Source of the DNA: Pseudomonadota bacterium | Lineage (GTDB): Bacteria > Pseudomonadota > Alphaproteobacteria > Acetobacterales > Acetobacteraceae | Assembly: GCA_021829055.1 (NCBI GenBank) | Contig: JAJZCS010000092.1 | Location: forward strand, 1 to 7,616 | Reading direction: 5' to 3' | Length of the DNA: 7,616 nucleotides | Shown: positions 6,521 to 7,616 of the stretch, piece after piece | Layout of the letters: each line of letters opens with the position of its first letter | Numbering within the stretch: position 1 is the stretch's first letter | Notes under the pieces: model-generated | Told to the model about the DNA's origin: nothing | The model's input: only the letters and a program-made list of their open reading frames with translations | Databases searched by the model: none | Program-made: the position numbers and the translations under genes

Positions 6521-6534
6521 TTGTATTGTATAAT
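6521..6534 (+). promoter_or_regulatory. Promoter -10 with overlapping direct repeat for the toxin-antitoxin operon
   Basis: A perfect TATAAT -10 box lies at 6529-6534, only eight bases before the first antitoxin ATG. TTGTA occurs twice in tandem (6521-6525, 6526-6530) and overlaps the box, a natural place for the antitoxin to bind and repress its own operon. No good -35 box is seen at 16-18 bp, so the promoter may rely on another contact. Autorepression is known for this family; this exact site is inference. Confidence 0.5.
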
Positions 6535-6542
6535 GCGCTACC

Positions 6543-6875
6543 ATGATCTATATGCATCCCATGACAAAAACCACAGCCATGAGCGCCTCAGCCAAGCGCA
6601 AGGACCACCCGCTCTCGATGCGGCTGCCGGAAGGTGACATCGCCATTATCGACCGCGCCGCCGATTTGCGCGGGCGCTCGCGGACGGATTTTGTGCGTGA
6701 GGCTGCGGTGCGGGCCGCCGAGGAAGTCCTCATGGAAAGCACGCTGGTGCGTATGAGCACAGAGGGGTTTGAGGCCTTTATTCAAGCCGTTTCCGCGCCC
6801 GCCGCTCCGGTGCCGGAAATGGTGGCATCCCTTCGTCGCAAGGCGCCGTGGGAGAAGAGAACGGCGAAGCGCTGA
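6543..6875 (+). CDS. DUF1778 (TacA/AtaR-like) ribbon-helix-helix antitoxin
   Basis: The protein has up to 110 residues. Residues about 22-63 are a ribbon-helix-helix DNA-binding fold: HPLSMRLPEGDIAIIDRAAD forms the strand and first helix, and SRTDFVREAAVRAAEEVL the second. The tail from about 70, with MSTEGFEAFI and a basic, Pro-rich end, is the part that in TacA-type antitoxins wraps and inhibits the acetyltransferase toxin. Four in-frame ATGs (6543, 6552, 6561, 6579) precede the fold and none has a clear ribosome site. Given the -10 box, transcription should begin near 6541, so either the message is leaderless from 6543 or a later ATG is used; 6579 would suit the family length best. The stop codon overlaps the toxin start by one base. 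It likely neutralises the toxin and represses the operon. Confidence 0.88.
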   Translation: MIYMHPMTKTTAMSASAKRKDHPLSMRLPEGDIAIIDRAADLRGRSRTDFVREAAVRAAEEVLMESTLVRMSTEGFEAFIQAVSAPAAPVPEMVASLRRKAPWEKRTAKR

Positions 6876-7405
6876 TGGCGGAGCCGCCGCTCTCCGCGCC
6901 GGAGCTCCTGAATGCCGGTCACGATGTATCCCAATTTTCCTGCGGCAAGTCTTCGCTTGACTATTGGCTGAAGACCCGGGCGCTGGCCAATCAGCAGAAG
7001 GGGTTCACGGTGGTCATGGTCGTCCATGTGGAGGGCCGGGTGGTTGGCTATTACGGCCTGGCGCCCACCGCCATTGTGCCCGCCACTCTGCCGCGCTCAA
7101 TCCGCACGGGCCAGCCGCCGAACCCGGTGCCGTGTATTCTGCTCGGGCAGCTGGCAACGGATCGCGCTTGGGGCGGGCAAGGGATTGGCCTGGGATTGTT
7201 CAACCATGCCCTGGCCCGCAGCGTGAACGGCGCCGCGCTGATCGGCGGGCGGGCGCTTATCGTCAATGCCGTTGATGAAGAGGCAGCCGCGTTCTGGCGA
7301 CGCCGGGGCTTTTTGCCATCAAAAGACGATGGGCTGGTACTGTTCCGGTCGATTGGCGATATCGCTGCTTCGGTACGGGTGATTGATGACCATGATAAGG
7401 GATAA
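6875..7405 (+). CDS. GNAT-family acetyltransferase toxin (TacT/AtaT-like)
   Basis: This 176-residue protein, read from ATG 6875, matches toxins that acetylate the amino acid on charged tRNAs and stop translation. Typical blocks are FSCGKSSLDYWLKTRALANQ (21-40), VVGYYGLAP (56-64), LPRSIR (72-77) and LLGQLATDRAWGGQGIG (89-105), the last being the acetyl-CoA loop. Two key places deviate: the loop motif Q/R-x-x-G-x-G/A begins with G100, and the catalytic Tyr expected in the A-x-x-F-Y block is W141 (AAAFWRRRGF). These may mark a subfamily with another acid or another target, or a tamed toxin. The start was chosen because A of its ATG is the last base of the antitoxin TGA, which suggests coupled translation. 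A GTG at 6848 would add nine residues and a longer overlap. The frame is intact. The antitoxin partner upstream strongly supports a toxin-antitoxin role. Confidence 0.87.
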   Translation: MAEPPLSAPELLNAGHDVSQFSCGKSSLDYWLKTRALANQQKGFTVVMVVHVEGRVVGYYGLAPTAIVPATLPRSIRTGQPPNPVPCILLGQLATDRAWGGQGIGLGLFNHALARSVNGAALIGGRALIVNAVDEEAAAFWRRRGFLPSKDDGLVLFRSIGDIAASVRVIDDHDKG

Positions 7406-7485
7406 TCAACTGGTTGGTAGCGAAGCGGGTTACCTCAGTGACTTGGCTTGGTATCAAAACCACATTGATCGGGTGGGGCGAGCAG

Positions 7486-7616
7486 TCAGTCGGCGTGCTG
7501 CTCGTTCTGATCCACGATGTTGGAACTGAATTTGGTCGACATCACCGCCTGCTCGCGCACCGATGCCGACACCCCAAGCCAGCTTTTACCCTCTTTGCGG
7601 CTTACGGCGACCACTC
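7486..7616 (-). CDS. Unidentified protein, C-terminal 42 residues only
   Basis: On the minus strand a frame is open from the window edge to a stop at 7486-7488. Its 42 residues include SRKEGKSWLGVSASVREQAV and KFSSNIVDQNEQHAD at the end. Composition and the lack of stops look like real coding sequence, and it converges on the toxin gene with about 80 bases between them. I do not recognise the family. Given the relaxase remnant and toxin-antitoxin pair, another plasmid or conjugative-element gene is a guess. Confidence 0.4.
   Translation of the reverse strand, partial: VVAVSRKEGKSWLGVSASVREQAVMSTKFSSNIVDQNEQHAD

Noticed and set aside
6964..7275. 103-residue plus-strand frame inside the toxin gene
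   Set aside because: It is an out-of-frame Gly/Arg/Ala-rich shadow of the acetyltransferase gene.
1..7616. CRISPR array, tRNA, rRNA or a known riboswitch
   Set aside because: No regularly spaced repeats, no tRNA-like cloverleaf or CCA end, and no riboswitch core that I recognise were seen on either strand.

Overview
The window looks like an accessory region from a proteobacterium, most likely an alphaproteobacterium. That placement rests on the type of conjugative relaxase remnant and of toxin-antitoxin module in the right half, and on their G+C-rich, G/C-ending codons. No rRNA, tRNA, CRISPR array or intact insertion sequence is visible. The left part (about 1-4810) is visibly AT-richer in its codons, especially in the transporter gene, than the right part (about 5500-7616), so the two halves probably have different histories.

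Left half, a small catabolic cassette. A GntR-type regulator with a degenerate FCD sensor domain (minus strand, 366-1043) is divergent from a row of three plus-strand genes. These are a RidA-family enamine/imine deaminase (1807-2184), an NCS1-family nucleobase/hydantoin-type permease (2238-3623) and an acetamidase/formamidase-family amidohydrolase (3757-4806). The simplest reading is that the regulator controls uptake of a small nitrogen-containing, probably ring-shaped compound. The amidase would then hydrolyse an amide and RidA would remove a reactive imine or enamine intermediate. The substrate cannot be read from the sequence. The roughly 760-base divergent region holds two clean palindromes, and hairpins sit between the genes of the row.

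Middle. Bases 4807-5504 carry no gene I can support. From about 5505 to 6452 lies the decayed 3' end of a MobF/TraA-type conjugative relaxase-helicase gene. It is recognisable only by switching reading frame three times, and its N-terminal relaxase and ATPase portions are absent.

Right end. A DUF1778 (ribbon-helix-helix) antitoxin and a GNAT acetyltransferase toxin (TacAT/AtaRT type) form a one-base-overlapping operon with a good -10 box at 6529-6534. The toxin has a tryptophan where the catalytic tyrosine of the family is expected, and a glycine at the first position of the acetyl-CoA loop motif. The last 130 bases hold the C-terminal 42 residues of an unidentified protein read on the minus strand. 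The right half therefore looks like the eroded remains of a plasmid or integrative conjugative element next to a metabolic cassette.
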